A stretch of DNA of 64,000 nucleotides. Source: JADLGL01 sp963667605 (GTDB taxonomy: Bacteria > Pseudomonadota > Alphaproteobacteria > Rhizobiales > Kaistiaceae). The notes beneath the pieces were generated by a model that ran no database searches, was not told the DNA's origin, and saw nothing but the letters and a program-made list of their open reading frames with translations. This document shows, one piece after another, positions 25,727-34,628 of this stretch. The position numbers and the translations under genes were made by a program. The stretch's first letter is position 1; each line of letters opens with the position of its first letter. The DNA lies in contig CAXXUZ010000003.1 in the NCBI GenBank assembly GCA_963667605.2, forward strand, positions 1,240,001-1,304,000, read 5' to 3'.

Positions 25727-26953
25727 ATGCTGCAAGACAAGCGCATTCTCTTGATCGTCAGCGGCGGGATCGCCGCTTACAAATCGCTCGATCTGATCCG
25801 CCGCCTGCGCGAGCGCGGCGCCGGCGTGCGCGTGATTATGACCGAAGCGGCGAGGGCCTTCGTCACGCCGCTTTCGGTCGGCGCACTGACCGGCGAAGAT
25901 CCGTTCATCGATTTGTTCGATCGCGGGCGCGAGCACGATATTGGCCATATCCGGCTCGCCCGAGAGGCTGATCTGATTATCGTCGCTCCGGCGACCGCCG
26001 ACATCATGGCGCGGATGGCAACCGGACTTGCCTCCGATCTCGCCACCACGGTGCTGCTTGCCACCGAGCGGCCGGTGTTAGTGGCGCCGGCGATGAACCC
26101 GTCTATGTGGCGGCATCCGACCACGCGCCGCAACATTGCCGAGCTTGAGCAGGACGGCATTCAATTCATCGGACCGGAAATCGGCGAGATGGCTGAAGGC
26201 GGCGAGGCCGGCCTTGGCCGGATGACCGAACCGATGCAGATATCGGCCGCCGCGGAACGATTGCTTGAGCCGTCCGCCAAGACCGGTCCGCTCGCCGGTC
26301 AACGGGTTGTGGTCACCGCCGGACCAACGCATGAGCCGCTCGACCCGGTGCGTTTTCTCACCAACCGGTCGTCCGGTCGCCAGGGTTTTGCGATTGCCGA
26401 AGCCGCCGCCGCGGCGGGTGCGGATGTCGTGCTGGTTTCGGGTCCGGTCGCATTGGCCGATCCGCGCGCGGTTTCGGTCGTGCGGGTCGAGACTGCGGCC
26501 GAGATGCTGGCGGCCGTCGAACAGGCGCTCCCCGCCGACATCGCCATCATGGCCGCCGCCGTTGGCGATTGGCGGCTGGCCGAGCCTGGCGCGATCAAGC
26601 TGAAGAAGAACGGCAAAGCCGGCCTTCACCTCAATCTTGTTGCCAATCCAGATATCCTGGCTTTCCTATCGCAGCACCCCAGCAGCCGCCCGCGGTTGCT
26701 GATTGGCTTTGCCGCCGAGACCAATGACATCGCCGAAAACGCCCGCGCCAAGCTGCGCGCCAAGCGCTGCGATTGGATCGTCGCCAATGACGTTTCCCGG
26801 GCGGCCGGCGCCATGGGCAGCGAGCACAACGCTGTGCGTTTGATCACCCCCGAGGGCACCGAAGAATGGTCGCCATTGCCCAAGACGGAGGTCGCTGAGC
26901 GGCTGATCACAAAAATCGCGGCCGCCCGCAATTGGCCCAAAGCGGCCGAATGA
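25727..26953 (+). CDS. coaBC: Phosphopantothenoylcysteine decarboxylase/synthase
   Basis: Bifunctional coenzyme A biosynthesis enzyme, 408 residues. The CoaC half (about 1-185) has the flavin-binding SGGIAAYKSLDLIRRLRERG, the catalytic HI in DIGHIRLA, and PAMNPSMW; the CoaB half begins near VVVTAGPTHEPLDPVR with TNRSSGRQGFAIAEAA and ends with the KKNGK loop and FAAETND. It overlaps the dut start by ATGA. Confidence 0.96.
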   Translation: MLQDKRILLIVSGGIAAYKSLDLIRRLRERGAGVRVIMTEAARAFVTPLSVGALTGEDPFIDLFDRGREHDIGHIRLAREADLIIVAPATADIMARMATGLASDLATTVLLATERPVLVAPAMNPSMWRHPTTRRNIAELEQDGIQFIGPEIGEMAEGGEAGLGRMTEPMQISAAAERLLEPSAKTGPLAGQRVVVTAGPTHEPLDPVRFLTNRSSGRQGFAIAEAAAAAGADVVLVSGPVALADPRAVSVVRVETAAEMLAAVEQALPADIAIMAAAVGDWRLAEPGAIKLKKNGKAGLHLNLVANPDILAFLSQHPSSRPRLLIGFAAETNDIAENARAKLRAKRCDWIVANDVSRAAGAMGSEHNAVRLITPEGTEEWSPLPKTEVAERLITKIAAARNWPKAAE

Positions 26954-27420
26954 GCGATCCGCCGAAGCTCAAGATCACCCGGCTGGCTCACGCCTCCGAA
27001 CTTCCGATCCCGGCTTACAAGAGCACCGGCGCCGCCGGTCTGGACCTTTCCGCCGCCGTTCCCGCCGATGCACCATTGCTTGTTGCTCCTGGCGCCAGAA
27101 CGCTGGTCGCCACCGGCCTCGTCGTGGCGATTCCGCCGGGCCATGAGGGGCAGGTTCGCCCGCGCTCGGGGCTCGCCCTCGAGCATGGTTTGACCGTCCT
27201 CAACACACCCGGGACGATCGATTCGGACTATCGCGGCGAACTCAAAGTGCTGCTGATCAATCACGGTGCTCGCGAGACCTCGGTCGTTCGGGGTATGCGG
27301 ATCGCGCAATTGGTGATCGCTCCTGTAGTGCAGGCATCGATCGTTGAGATGGTGGACGAAGCCGAACTGGGCGCTACCGAGCGCGGGGCCGGCGGTTTTG
27401 GCTCCACCGGATCGAATTAG
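26950..27420 (+). CDS. dut: Deoxyuridine 5'-triphosphate nucleotidohydrolase
   Basis: Trimeric dUTPase, 156 residues; hydrolyses dUTP to dUMP and pyrophosphate. The start is ATG 26950 (MSDPPKLK), overlapping the coaBC stop; an in-frame TTG 18 bases upstream is less likely. Motifs: STGAAGLDLSA, RPRSGLALEHG, GTIDSDYRGELKV, and the C-terminal arm ATERGAGGFGSTG. Confidence 0.96.
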   Translation: MSDPPKLKITRLAHASELPIPAYKSTGAAGLDLSAAVPADAPLLVAPGARTLVATGLVVAIPPGHEGQVRPRSGLALEHGLTVLNTPGTIDSDYRGELKVLLINHGARETSVVRGMRIAQLVIAPVVQASIVEMVDEAELGATERGAGGFGSTGSN

Positions 27421-27489
27421 ACCTCCGGCCTTGACCCCCGCTGGCGCGGAGATCGATTGGTATCGTTGCGAGCGAAAGAGGCAGTTTGA

Positions 27490-28461
27490 ATGACTGATCA
27501 CTCAAGTGCCGGCATCGGCCGCGGCCGAATCTACGATTCCATCACCGACACGATCGGCAACACGCCCATGGTTCGACTCGACCGAATTGCCGAGCAACAT
27601 GACGTTGCCGCCAAGCTCGTTGGCAAGCTCGAATTCTTCAATCCACTGTCGAGCGTTAAGGATCGTATCGGCGTAGCGATGATCGATGCCCTAGAGGCCG
27701 AGGGCCGTATCAGTCCCGGCCAATCGACCTTGATTGAACCGACTTCGGGCAACACCGGGATTGCTCTGGCATTTGTTGCAGCCGCCCGCAGTTACCGCTT
27801 GATCCTGGTAATGCCGGCGACGATGTCGCTGGAGCGTGGGAAGATGCTCTTGCTACTCGGCGCCGAGTTGGAGTTGACCGATGGCGCCAAGGGCATGCGT
27901 GGCGCGATGGCTCGCGCGGAGGAGATCCGCGCGGAGATCGGCGACGCGGTGATCCCGCAACAATTCGCCAACCCAGCCAACCCGGCGGTTCATCGCCAGA
28001 CCACCGCCGAGGAGATCTGGGCCGATACCGGCGGTGAAATCGACGTTCTCATTTCGGGAATCGGCACCGGCGGCACCATCACCGGGGTAGGACAGGTGCT
28101 GAAGCCACGAAAGCCTGCTCTCCACATTGTCGCGGTCGAGCCGAAAGCGAGCCCGGTCCTTTCCGGCGGCGAGCCCAGCCCCCACAAGATTCAGGGCATC
28201 GGCGCCGGTTTTATTCCGCCGATTCTGGATGTCGACATCTACGACGAGGTCGTGACCATCACTGATGAGGAGGCCATCGGAATGGCTCGGCTTTGCGCTC
28301 GGCTCGAGGGTATTCCGGTTGGGATATCCTCCGGTGCCGCCATTGCGGCGGCGATCGAAATTGGCCGACGCGACGAGATGGCCGGCAAGAACATCGTCAT
28401 CATCATCCCGTCCTTCGCCGAGCGCTATTTGTCGACCGCCCTGTTCGAAGGTCTGCAATAG
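27490..28461 (+). CDS. cysK: Cysteine synthase A (O-acetylserine sulfhydrylase)
   Basis: PLP-dependent enzyme making L-cysteine from O-acetylserine and sulfide, 323 residues. Shows the PLP lysine in NPLSSVKDRIG, the substrate loop TSGNTGIALAF and the phosphate-binding GTGGTITGVG. An ATG with GAGGCAGTTTGA just before it is used. It is separated from the cysHI cluster by about 18 kb but completes the same pathway. Confidence 0.95.
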   Translation: MTDHSSAGIGRGRIYDSITDTIGNTPMVRLDRIAEQHDVAAKLVGKLEFFNPLSSVKDRIGVAMIDALEAEGRISPGQSTLIEPTSGNTGIALAFVAAARSYRLILVMPATMSLERGKMLLLLGAELELTDGAKGMRGAMARAEEIRAEIGDAVIPQQFANPANPAVHRQTTAEEIWADTGGEIDVLISGIGTGGTITGVGQVLKPRKPALHIVAVEPKASPVLSGGEPSPHKIQGIGAGFIPPILDVDIYDEVVTITDEEAIGMARLCARLEGIPVGISSGAAIAAAIEIGRRDEMAGKNIVIIIPSFAERYLSTALFEGLQ

Positions 28462-28542
28462 CGCCTGTTTCGGCGCTGCTACCCTCAGCCTATTGTAAAA
28501 GGACTGCGACGGCTCCATCCAGGGCCAATCAGGAGTAACCCG

Positions 28543-30063
28543 ATGTTCCCCAAGCCGGTCGCCACCCTTCAGCCCAACAGCTTCGCATTCGAAACACAGC
28601 CTTTGGTGAAGCCAACCGGATTTCGCGAATATGACGCACGCTGGTGGTTCGGCCATCCGGGAAGCGATCACCTGCCGGAACTTAATCTCATGGGCGTCCA
28701 GGCTCTCGGCCTCGGCATCGGCCATTTGCTTCATGAGCTTGGCGTGCGGCCCGACATCGTCGTCGGACACGATTTTCGTTCATATTCCGCCAGCATCAAG
28801 CTGGCCTTGATCACCGGGCTGATGGCTTCGGGCTGCCGCGTCAAGGATATCGGTCTGGCGCTGTCGCCAATGGCCTATTTCGCACAGTTCGAACTCGATT
28901 GTCCGGCCGTTGCCATGGTCACTGCGTCGCACAATGAGAACGGCTGGACCGGCGTTAAGATGGGAGCGGACCGACCACTGACCTTCGGCCCCGATGAAAT
29001 GGGCCGGCTGCGCGATATCGTCCTCGACGGCCAGTACCAACCCCGCGACGGCGGGGGCTACACGTTCGTCGGGGACTTCGCGTCGCGCTACATCGCTGAC
29101 CTCGCTGACCGGCCTGCTTTGCGCCGGAAGCTCAAAGTGGTGGTGGCCTGCGGCAATGGCACCGCCGGCGCTTTTGCTCCGGTAGTGTTGGAGCGTGTCG
29201 GCTGCGATGTGGTGCCGCTTGACACCGAACTCGACCACAGCTTTCCGCGTTACAATCCAAATCCCGAAGACATGAAGATGCTTCACGTCCTGGCCGACAC
29301 CGTAAAGGAAACCGGCGCCGATGTAGGTTTTGGCTTCGACGGCGACGGCGATCGCTGCGGCGTAGTCGACAACACGGGTCGGGAGATTTTCGCCGACAAG
29401 ATGGGCGTGATCATCGCCCGCGATCTGGCCGCCAAATATCCCGGCTCGCGCTTTGTCGCCGACGTCAAATCGACCGGCCTGTTCAAGACCGATCCGGAAC
29501 TCATCCAGCGCGGCGCCGAAACCGACTATTGGAAGACCGGCCATTCCTACATGAAGCGGCGCGTTAACGAGCTGTCGGCACTGGCCGGGTTCGAAAAATC
29601 GGGGCACTTCTTTTTCAACCGCCCGATTGGCCGGGGGTATGATGACGGGATTCTCACCGCGTTGGCCGTTTGTGATGTTTTGAGCGACAACGCGGATAAA
29701 AGCATGGCCGAAATCTATGACGCCTTGCCGCGCACCTGGGGATCGCCAACCATGTCGGCGCATTGCGATGATGAAACCAAATACGGTATTGCCGAGAAGG
29801 TCACGAAATGGTTTGCCGATCTACAACAGGCCGGGGAGCCGATCGCCGGTCACAAGATTGTCGATCTGGTGACGGTGAACGGTGTGCGGGTCGTTACCGA
29901 TGACGGGACCTGGGGCCTTGTCCGGGCATCGTCGAACAAGCCTGAGCTGGTAGTGGTCATCGAAAGCCCGGTCTCGGCGACCCGGCTCGAGGAGATGTTT
30001 GCGGCGGTAGATTCCATCCTGCGTGAGAATCCCGGTATTGGCGATTACAATCAGACCATCTGA
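28543..30063 (+). CDS. Phosphomannomutase/phosphoglucomutase
   Basis: A 506-residue alpha-D-phosphohexomutase, converting 6-phospho to 1-phospho sugars for exopolysaccharide/LPS precursors. The phosphoserine loop VTASHNENGWTGVKMG (about 125-140), metal loop FGFDGDGDRCGVVD (about 263-276) and sugar-binding EKSGHFFFN are present; the C-terminal domain with RASSNKPELVVV closes the active site. GGAGT lies before ATG 28543. Which of mannose or glucose it prefers (manB/algC/pgm) is not decided by sequence. Confidence 0.92.
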   Translation: MFPKPVATLQPNSFAFETQPLVKPTGFREYDARWWFGHPGSDHLPELNLMGVQALGLGIGHLLHELGVRPDIVVGHDFRSYSASIKLALITGLMASGCRVKDIGLALSPMAYFAQFELDCPAVAMVTASHNENGWTGVKMGADRPLTFGPDEMGRLRDIVLDGQYQPRDGGGYTFVGDFASRYIADLADRPALRRKLKVVVACGNGTAGAFAPVVLERVGCDVVPLDTELDHSFPRYNPNPEDMKMLHVLADTVKETGADVGFGFDGDGDRCGVVDNTGREIFADKMGVIIARDLAAKYPGSRFVADVKSTGLFKTDPELIQRGAETDYWKTGHSYMKRRVNELSALAGFEKSGHFFFNRPIGRGYDDGILTALAVCDVLSDNADKSMAEIYDALPRTWGSPTMSAHCDDETKYGIAEKVTKWFADLQQAGEPIAGHKIVDLVTVNGVRVVTDDGTWGLVRASSNKPELVVVIESPVSATRLEEMFAAVDSILRENPGIGDYNQTI

Positions 30064-30076
30064 TTCGGCTGTCATC

Positions 30077-30988
30077 GTGTTCCACTTCACCAAACGTCTG
30101 GTGCTTGCCGGCCTAGCGTTGCTACTTGCCGTTCCGATTGCATCGGCTCAGTGGCGCGAGGACTATCCAGTGCTCCGATTGGGAGTGGTCACTGGTCCCA
30201 ACACCGCCTACGGCCGAGCTCGGGTCGAGCCGTTCCGATCTTACCTGGAGCAGCGCCTTGGCGTTTCGGTGGAGGTCGCCACAGCCGTCGATTACGCCAG
30301 CTTGATCGGCGACCAGCTTATCGGCCGGTATCACGCGACCTTTCTGAGTGCTGCAGCCTTCGCCGCTGCAAGCGCCGCCTGTAGCGCTTGCGTCGAGCCA
30401 CTGGTAGCGCCGACGACCGTAGAAGGCGAGATCGGCTTCTACGCCGTCCTTCTGGTCACGCCTGGTAGCGCAATCGCCGATCTTGAAGGACTTGATGGTG
30501 CCAGGCTCGCCGTTTCGACGGACGATTCCTTGGCGGGAAGGCTGCTGCCATTGGCCCTTTTTGCCGAGGCCGGTGTCGATCTTGAGAATCTGGAACTGAT
30601 CTCCTCACGGAACCCGGTGGCGGCCGTCGGCAGGCTTCTCGACGGCGCGGCCGATGCTGCGCTTGCCTGGACTAGCCTGTCGGGCGATTCATCGACCGGC
30701 TATAGCCGCGGCGTTCTTACCCAAATGATCGCCGATGGCGTGTTGACCATGGATGAAGTTGTTATTGTCTGGACGTCGCCGCTTATCCCGCACGGGCCAC
30801 TCGCCGTCCTGACCAATCTTCCCGCTGACCTGAAATCGGAACTCAGCGCCGCGATGATTGAGATGAACACGGCCGCACCCGATGCCCTGGCGGTGATCAA
30901 TGCGCTCGGCGGCGGATTCGTCGCGGCCGCCGCCGATCTCTATCAGCCCTTATTGCTGCTCGCCGATCCCGCGACGCTGCCGCGCTAA
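30077..30988 (+). CDS. PhnD-like periplasmic substrate-binding protein
   Basis: A 303-residue exported protein. The longest frame starts at 30023, but GTG 30077 gives the clean signal peptide VFHFTKRLVLAGLALLLAVPIASAQ and is preferred. The mature part (LRLGVVTGPNTAYGRARVEPFR, SVEVATAVDYASL, EGEIGFYAVLLVTPGSA, GARLAVSTDDSLAGRLLPL) follows the PhnD fold (phosphate/phosphonate-type binding protein). No permease or ATPase lies next to it; such lone PhnD-like proteins may bind other solutes. It is convergent with tadE-like DNA, the two stop codons overlapping (TAA 30986-30988 and TAG of the opposite strand at 30985-30987). Confidence 0.85.
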   Translation: MFHFTKRLVLAGLALLLAVPIASAQWREDYPVLRLGVVTGPNTAYGRARVEPFRSYLEQRLGVSVEVATAVDYASLIGDQLIGRYHATFLSAAAFAAASAACSACVEPLVAPTTVEGEIGFYAVLLVTPGSAIADLEGLDGARLAVSTDDSLAGRLLPLALFAEAGVDLENLELISSRNPVAAVGRLLDGAADAALAWTSLSGDSSTGYSRGVLTQMIADGVLTMDEVVIVWTSPLIPHGPLAVLTNLPADLKSELSAAMIEMNTAAPDALAVINALGGGFVAAAADLYQPLLLLADPATLPR

Positions 30989-31545
30989 ATCCGCTCGATC
31001 ACATTCTGCAGCCGCGGACGAAGGTAGAATTCGTCGTGGAGGTCGAAGGAGCCGGTCAATGTGTGGCCGAAGGTAGGCGTGTAGAGATAGTGAACTTCCG
31101 CGACCACTATGAACGTATTGGGCTGGGTCACTCCGTCGGGAAGAACGATTGAAGCCCCTGCCTCATAGGCAGCGATGTTGCGGGCGTCGCTCCAGACCAC
31201 CGTCGCAACGCCATCGCCGTCGACGGTGACTCCGGATACGATGATTGTCAGCGAATCGACCGGAAAGGGATTCATCACTGCGCTGGCGGCGTCGAGGACA
31301 TTGCTCATCTCGGCATCGGAGATCTGATCGACTTGGGCCACGAGATCTCCAAGAACGCTGCTCGTATGGGTGACCTTGCGATTGATCATGAAGGCCTCGC
31401 TCACCTCGAACCCGCCGAGATAGAGTACCACCATGATGGGTAGGATCAGCGCGAATTCGAGCGCCGCCAGTCCCGACCGATCGCGGCCGAATCCGGTGAT
31501 GATAGCAGGCCGGTGAAGCGCGTCACGGATTGCGATAATGCTCAT
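30985..31545 (-). CDS. TadE-like pilus assembly pseudopilin
   Basis: A 186-residue minor pilin-like protein of the Tad locus. ATG 31543-31545 with AGGTG before it is preferred over an in-frame GTG nine bases upstream. A short cytoplasmic leader ends at GFGRDRSGLAALEFALILPIMVVLYL, the hydrophobic TadE signature; the rest is a periplasmic domain. It follows the amber-interrupted tadE-like gene by nine bases. Role in pilus tip or assembly is inferred from family. Confidence 0.85.
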   Translation of the reverse strand: MSIIAIRDALHRPAIITGFGRDRSGLAALEFALILPIMVVLYLGGFEVSEAFMINRKVTHTSSVLGDLVAQVDQISDAEMSNVLDAASAVMNPFPVDSLTIIVSGVTVDGDGVATVVWSDARNIAAYEAGASIVLPDGVTQPNTFIVVAEVHYLYTPTFGHTLTGSFDLHDEFYLRPRLQNVIERI

Positions 31546-31554
31546 CGTTGGCAC

Positions 31555-32121
31555 CTAGAACGGCTCGTTGCGAAATGCGGTGGTGGCGGCGATCAGGTGC
31601 TTTCCGTTGGAAAGAGTGGCCAGCCCGAGCCCGAGAATATTCGTGTGGATCGGCCATTCATAGAACGCTCGCACGACAACGATTTCGCCGCCCTCGCCGG
31701 TATCGAACAGGAAGTCCTCGACCAGATTTCCGTCAACGTCGATCGGCTCGGTCAAGTCGACGGCGTCAAAATTGGCGAACGTGCGGACATCGATTTTGAG
31801 ATTTTCTTCGCAATTGAACAGATTGGCCATCGCCTGGCAGATCTCGGTTCGGAATTCGTCGGCTCCAAGCCCCATTGTCTACGCTTGGCCGGTCCGGATC
31901 AGACGTGCGCCGCGATTGACCGCGGTCTCGATCGTTTGGCTGGCGAAGAAAGTCAAAAACGTTTCGAGGATCGCCATCATCAAGGCGAAGAACGGCAGCG
32001 CGATCAGTGCGAACTCAATGGCAGTGGCGCCGCGGCGGTCGCGGCCGAAGCGACGCAGCAACAAGCCCCGCCGGGCAGGCTTCCCAGGGCTGGCTATGTT
32101 TTCGGTAGAGGTATCGGTCAT
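31555..32121 (-). pseudogene. TadE/TadF-like pseudopilin with in-frame TAG
   Basis: The first 80 codons (ATG at 32119-32121) give a proline-rich start and RRGATAIEFALIALPFFALM, the TadE hydrophobic signature. TAG at 31879-31881 then stops the frame, but the same frame continues through TMGLGADEFRTEICQAMANL, LKIDVRTFANFDAVDLTE and FYEWPIHTNILGLG, a normal TadE/F periplasmic domain, to a stop at 31555. The surrounding reading GQA-stop-TMG suggests that an original CAG (Gln) became TAG by one C-to-T change. TAG ends several other genes here (ubiB, dut, cysK), so it is not a recoded codon. Confidence 0.82.
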
Positions 32122-32165
32122 GCTGAAGTGTTAACAAACAGCAATTGAAGAACCGTTGCGCCCGC

Positions 32166-33315
32166 TAGTGGATAAAATTTGACGTTTGAATCCCGCGAGG
32201 GATTCTCGCCGGGCACGTTGTGTGCGAGTCTGGCGCATGCGGCCAGGAATCATCGTCGATGTGAGTACCGCCGACCGTGCTCGTCTCGAAGCGGTCGTTG
32301 CGGACCGGAACAGCCGGCAGAAACACGTGTGGCGGGCACGGATCGTCCTTCTGAGCGGGGATGGTCTCGGCACGGTCGAGATCATGCGCCGCACCGGCAA
32401 GAGCAAGACAGCGGTTTGGCGTTGGCAGGAGCGCTTCATGCACGAGGGTGTCGAGGGGTTGCTGCGGGACAAGACGCGACCCTCGCGCGTTCCGCCGCTC
32501 GGCCGGGAAATCGCTGACCGCGTCGTCGCGCTGACGCTGAGTGCGCCGCGCCACGAGGCGACACATTGGACGGCGCCGGCGATGGCCAAGACGGTCGGCA
32601 TCAGCGTCAGCGCGGTACAGCGCATCTGGCGGGCGCACGGGCTTCAGCCCCACCGGGTCCGGCAGTTCAAGCTGTCGCGTGACCCGGAGTTCATTCCCAA
32701 GCTGCGGGACATCGTCGGCCTTTATGTCGATCCGCCGGCGCACGCCGTTGTCCTGTCGGTTGACGAGAAGAGCCAGATCCAGGCGCTCGACCGCACCCAA
32801 CCCGGGCTGCCGATGAAGACGGGACGCGCGGGCACGATGACGCATGACTACAAGCGGCACGGCACGACCACGCTGTTCGCCGCGCTGAACGTGCTCGAAG
32901 GGCGTGTCATCGGCCAGTGCATGCAGCGCCATCGACACCAAGAGTTCATTCGCTTCCTCAACGCCATCGAGGCCGACGTGCCCGCGGGAAAGCTGGTCCA
33001 TGTGATCCTCGACAACTACGCCGCCCACAAGCATCCCAAGGTCCGCGGGTGGCTTACGCGCCATCCGCGGACCTTCTTCCACTTCACCCCAACATCCTGC
33101 TCCTGGCTCAACGCCGTCGAAGGTTTCTTCGCAAAGCTCGCAAAGCAACGTCTCAAGCGCGGCGTCTTCCACTCGATCGTCGATCTCCAGGCCACCATCA
33201 ACCGCTTCCTCGAACACACCAACAACGATCCGCAGCCCTTCATCTGGACAAAGGATCCCGACAAAATCATCGCCGCTGTCAGATGCGGGCACCAAGCGTT
33301 AGATTCCATCCACTA
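32166..33315 (+). mobile_element. IS630-family insertion sequence
   Basis: Ends read inward TAGTGGATAAAA (left, from 32166) and TAGTGGATGGAA (right, from 33315). A TA dinucleotide lies at each tip, the target duplication of IS630/Tc1-mariner-like elements. It carries one transposase and sits 45 bases upstream of the amber-interrupted tadE-like gene, between it and the CpaC N-domain-like gene. The TA at the right tip is part of the transposase TAG stop. Confidence 0.9.
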
Positions 33316-33316
33316 G
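32237..33316 (+). CDS. IS630-family transposase
   Basis: A 359-residue DDE transposase. N-terminal HTH_29/HTH_32-like region (VEIMRRTGKSKTAVWRWQER) is followed by the DDE core: Asp in LSVDEKSQIQALDR, Asp in HVILDNYAAHKHP, Glu in WLNAVEGFFAKL. The chosen ATG 32237 lies within a longer open frame; the extra upstream codons cover the IS end. All catalytic residues are present. Confidence 0.92.
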   Translation: MRPGIIVDVSTADRARLEAVVADRNSRQKHVWRARIVLLSGDGLGTVEIMRRTGKSKTAVWRWQERFMHEGVEGLLRDKTRPSRVPPLGREIADRVVALTLSAPRHEATHWTAPAMAKTVGISVSAVQRIWRAHGLQPHRVRQFKLSRDPEFIPKLRDIVGLYVDPPAHAVVLSVDEKSQIQALDRTQPGLPMKTGRAGTMTHDYKRHGTTTLFAALNVLEGRVIGQCMQRHRHQEFIRFLNAIEADVPAGKLVHVILDNYAAHKHPKVRGWLTRHPRTFFHFTPTSCSWLNAVEGFFAKLAKQRLKRGVFHSIVDLQATINRFLEHTNNDPQPFIWTKDPDKIIAAVRCGHQALDSIH

Positions 33317-33383
33317 CGTGATGCGGAGAGATCGCGGCAAGGTTTCCTTAACCACGGCCCCATGTTGGAATCGGCGAGGTCGA

Positions 33384-33872
33384 CTAGGGGCCGAGTGCGA
33401 GCGCGGCCCGAGCCTGGATCTGCTCGGTGGTTGCCGCAAACGCTCCGCCAGCATCGCCGACATTGAGCGTTGGTGCGTAGATCGGAGTGCAGCTGTATGT
33501 CTGCCGGGTCGCCCGGCGATACACCGTGACCAGATTGGCCGCGCTTTGGACGGTTATCAGCTTGTCAATGATGACGTCGCCCGAAATGCTCAGTACGATC
33601 AGATTGGTGGTCCCATAGCTGCGCCCGGTGATCACCAGGGTCATATTGTCCAGGATCGTGGCATCGGCGATCGTTGGATTGCCGATCACTATGGCAGCAA
33701 CGGGGTTCAGCAAGCGAACAACGAAAGCCTGATCGATGGTAACGAGGTATGTTTCCTGGGTCTGGGCGGATGCCGGGCTGAGCGCCGCAGCGAACCCCAG
33801 CGTTGCCGCCGCGACCAAGCCGGCGAAGCCACGCTTGGCGCGGGACCCAAAAGCACGGCCGTTGGTACGCAT
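33384..33872 (-). CDS. CpaC/secretin N-terminal-domain-like exported protein
   Basis: A 162-residue exported protein. Signal peptide with cleavage after ASA before QTQETYL. The mature half (VRLLNPVAAIVIGNPTIADA, then LVITGRSYGTTNLIVLSISGDVI) is the pilus-assembly N-terminal domain also found at the start of CpaC secretins and in stand-alone proteins next to flp genes. The C terminus has CTPIYAPTLNVGD. It is divergent from the flp gene across a 415-base gap. A role in pilus secretin assembly is inferred. Confidence 0.82.
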   Translation of the reverse strand: MRTNGRAFGSRAKRGFAGLVAAATLGFAAALSPASAQTQETYLVTIDQAFVVRLLNPVAAIVIGNPTIADATILDNMTLVITGRSYGTTNLIVLSISGDVIIDKLITVQSAANLVTVYRRATRQTYSCTPIYAPTLNVGDAGGAFAATTEQIQARAALALGP

Positions 33873-34287
33873 GATACTAGTTACTCCACAGGCCTATCTG
33901 GCCGCACTGTGCAGTGGATTGGTGAACCAAGCCTTAAGTCGGGCTCGGCTGGCCGAGCGCCAGGAGTGGAGTTCGTTCGCTTCAGCACGGATTGGCGCGT
34001 CAAACTAGCCAAAGTATTTCTGAAACCATTACAAATCGCCAAAATATCTATCCGACCGAAAAGCGGATTTCCTTAGAGGAAGCAGGGGATAGGCGGCGAA
34101 TATCAACCTACAGGAGACAGTCACAGGGTTAATATTTCTAGAATTGATCTCAGGAATACTATAGCCCACCTTAACCAATGCTCAGCGTTTTCGTACTAAG
34201 TTCACATTCGGTCACGGCTCGCAGCAGAAGAATAATAGCAAGCACGGGATCGGAGCTGTTCAAACACGTGGACTAGGAGCCAACAAA
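33873..34287. promoter_or_regulatory. Intergenic region upstream of the Flp pilin
   Basis: A 415-base gap between divergent pilus genes, clearly more AT-rich than its surroundings from about 34010 on. It must hold the flp promoter and probably that of the minus-strand gene. AGGAG at 34275-34279 is the pilin ribosome site. I do not see a sure promoter consensus or a small RNA; a long leader for the abundant pilin mRNA is possible. Confidence 0.5.
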
Positions 34288-34452
34288 ATGAAGAATCTCG
34301 TTTCTCGCTTCGCCAACGATGAGTCCGGTGCTATGGCCATTGAATATGGCCTCATCGCTACTCTGATCGGTGTCGCCATTATTGCCGGCGCCACCGCGCT
34401 GGGTGGCGCTCTGGACGACACCTTCCAGGGCATCGCCGACGACAATTTCTAA
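34288..34452 (+). CDS. pilA: Flp/Fap-type pilin subunit
   Basis: A 54-residue structural prepilin, missed by length cutoffs. AGGAG eight bases before ATG 34288 is an ideal ribosome site. The leader MKNLVSRFANDESG ends at the prepilin peptidase site G|AMAIEY; Glu5 and Tyr6 of the mature chain are the Flp signature. The hydrophobic GLIATLIGVAIIAGATAL segment follows, then a short DDTFQGIADDNF tail. The cut is made by CpaA encoded downstream. Subunits polymerise into the bundle-forming Flp pilus that mediates surface adhesion in relatives. Confidence 0.95.
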   Translation: MKNLVSRFANDESGAMAIEYGLIATLIGVAIIAGATALGGALDDTFQGIADDNF

Positions 34453-34457
34453 GGATC

Positions 34458-34477
34458 GCGGGGACTGTCCCCGCTTT
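34458..34477 (+). terminator. Stem-loop downstream of the pilin gene
   Basis: GCGGGGA (34458-34464) pairs with TCCCCGC (34468-34474) across a CTG loop and is followed by only three T. It lies five bases after the pilin stop; more likely an mRNA-stabilising hairpin or partial terminator than a full stop. Confidence 0.55.
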
Positions 34478-34486
34478 CAACGAGGA

Positions 34487-34519
34487 GGCCACTCTGGATG
34501 AGAGTCCGAGTGGCCTTTT
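34487..34519 (+). terminator. Rho-independent terminator after the pilin gene
   Basis: GGCCACTC (34487-34494) pairs with GAGTGGCC (34508-34515), followed by TTTT. Together with the preceding hairpin it separates pilin from cpaA transcription, in keeping with the far higher pilin demand. Confidence 0.8.
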
Positions 34520-34628
34520 CGATTCTCGCCGCAGCTTTGACCGTTTGTTCAGCACCGTGAGCTAGCATGATGCAGGACCGCGAAAACCATTTTTGGGTCC
34601 AGCAGGCCGGGACCGTCGAGCGTTATTC

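Noticed and set aside
26626..27501. Minus frame over coaBC-dut
   Set aside because: Both plus-strand genes have complete family motifs; the minus frame does not.
28780..29763. 327-residue minus frame over phosphomannomutase
   Set aside because: The plus strand contains phosphohexomutase motifs in frame from 28543 to 30063; the minus frame is a shadow of high-GC sequence.
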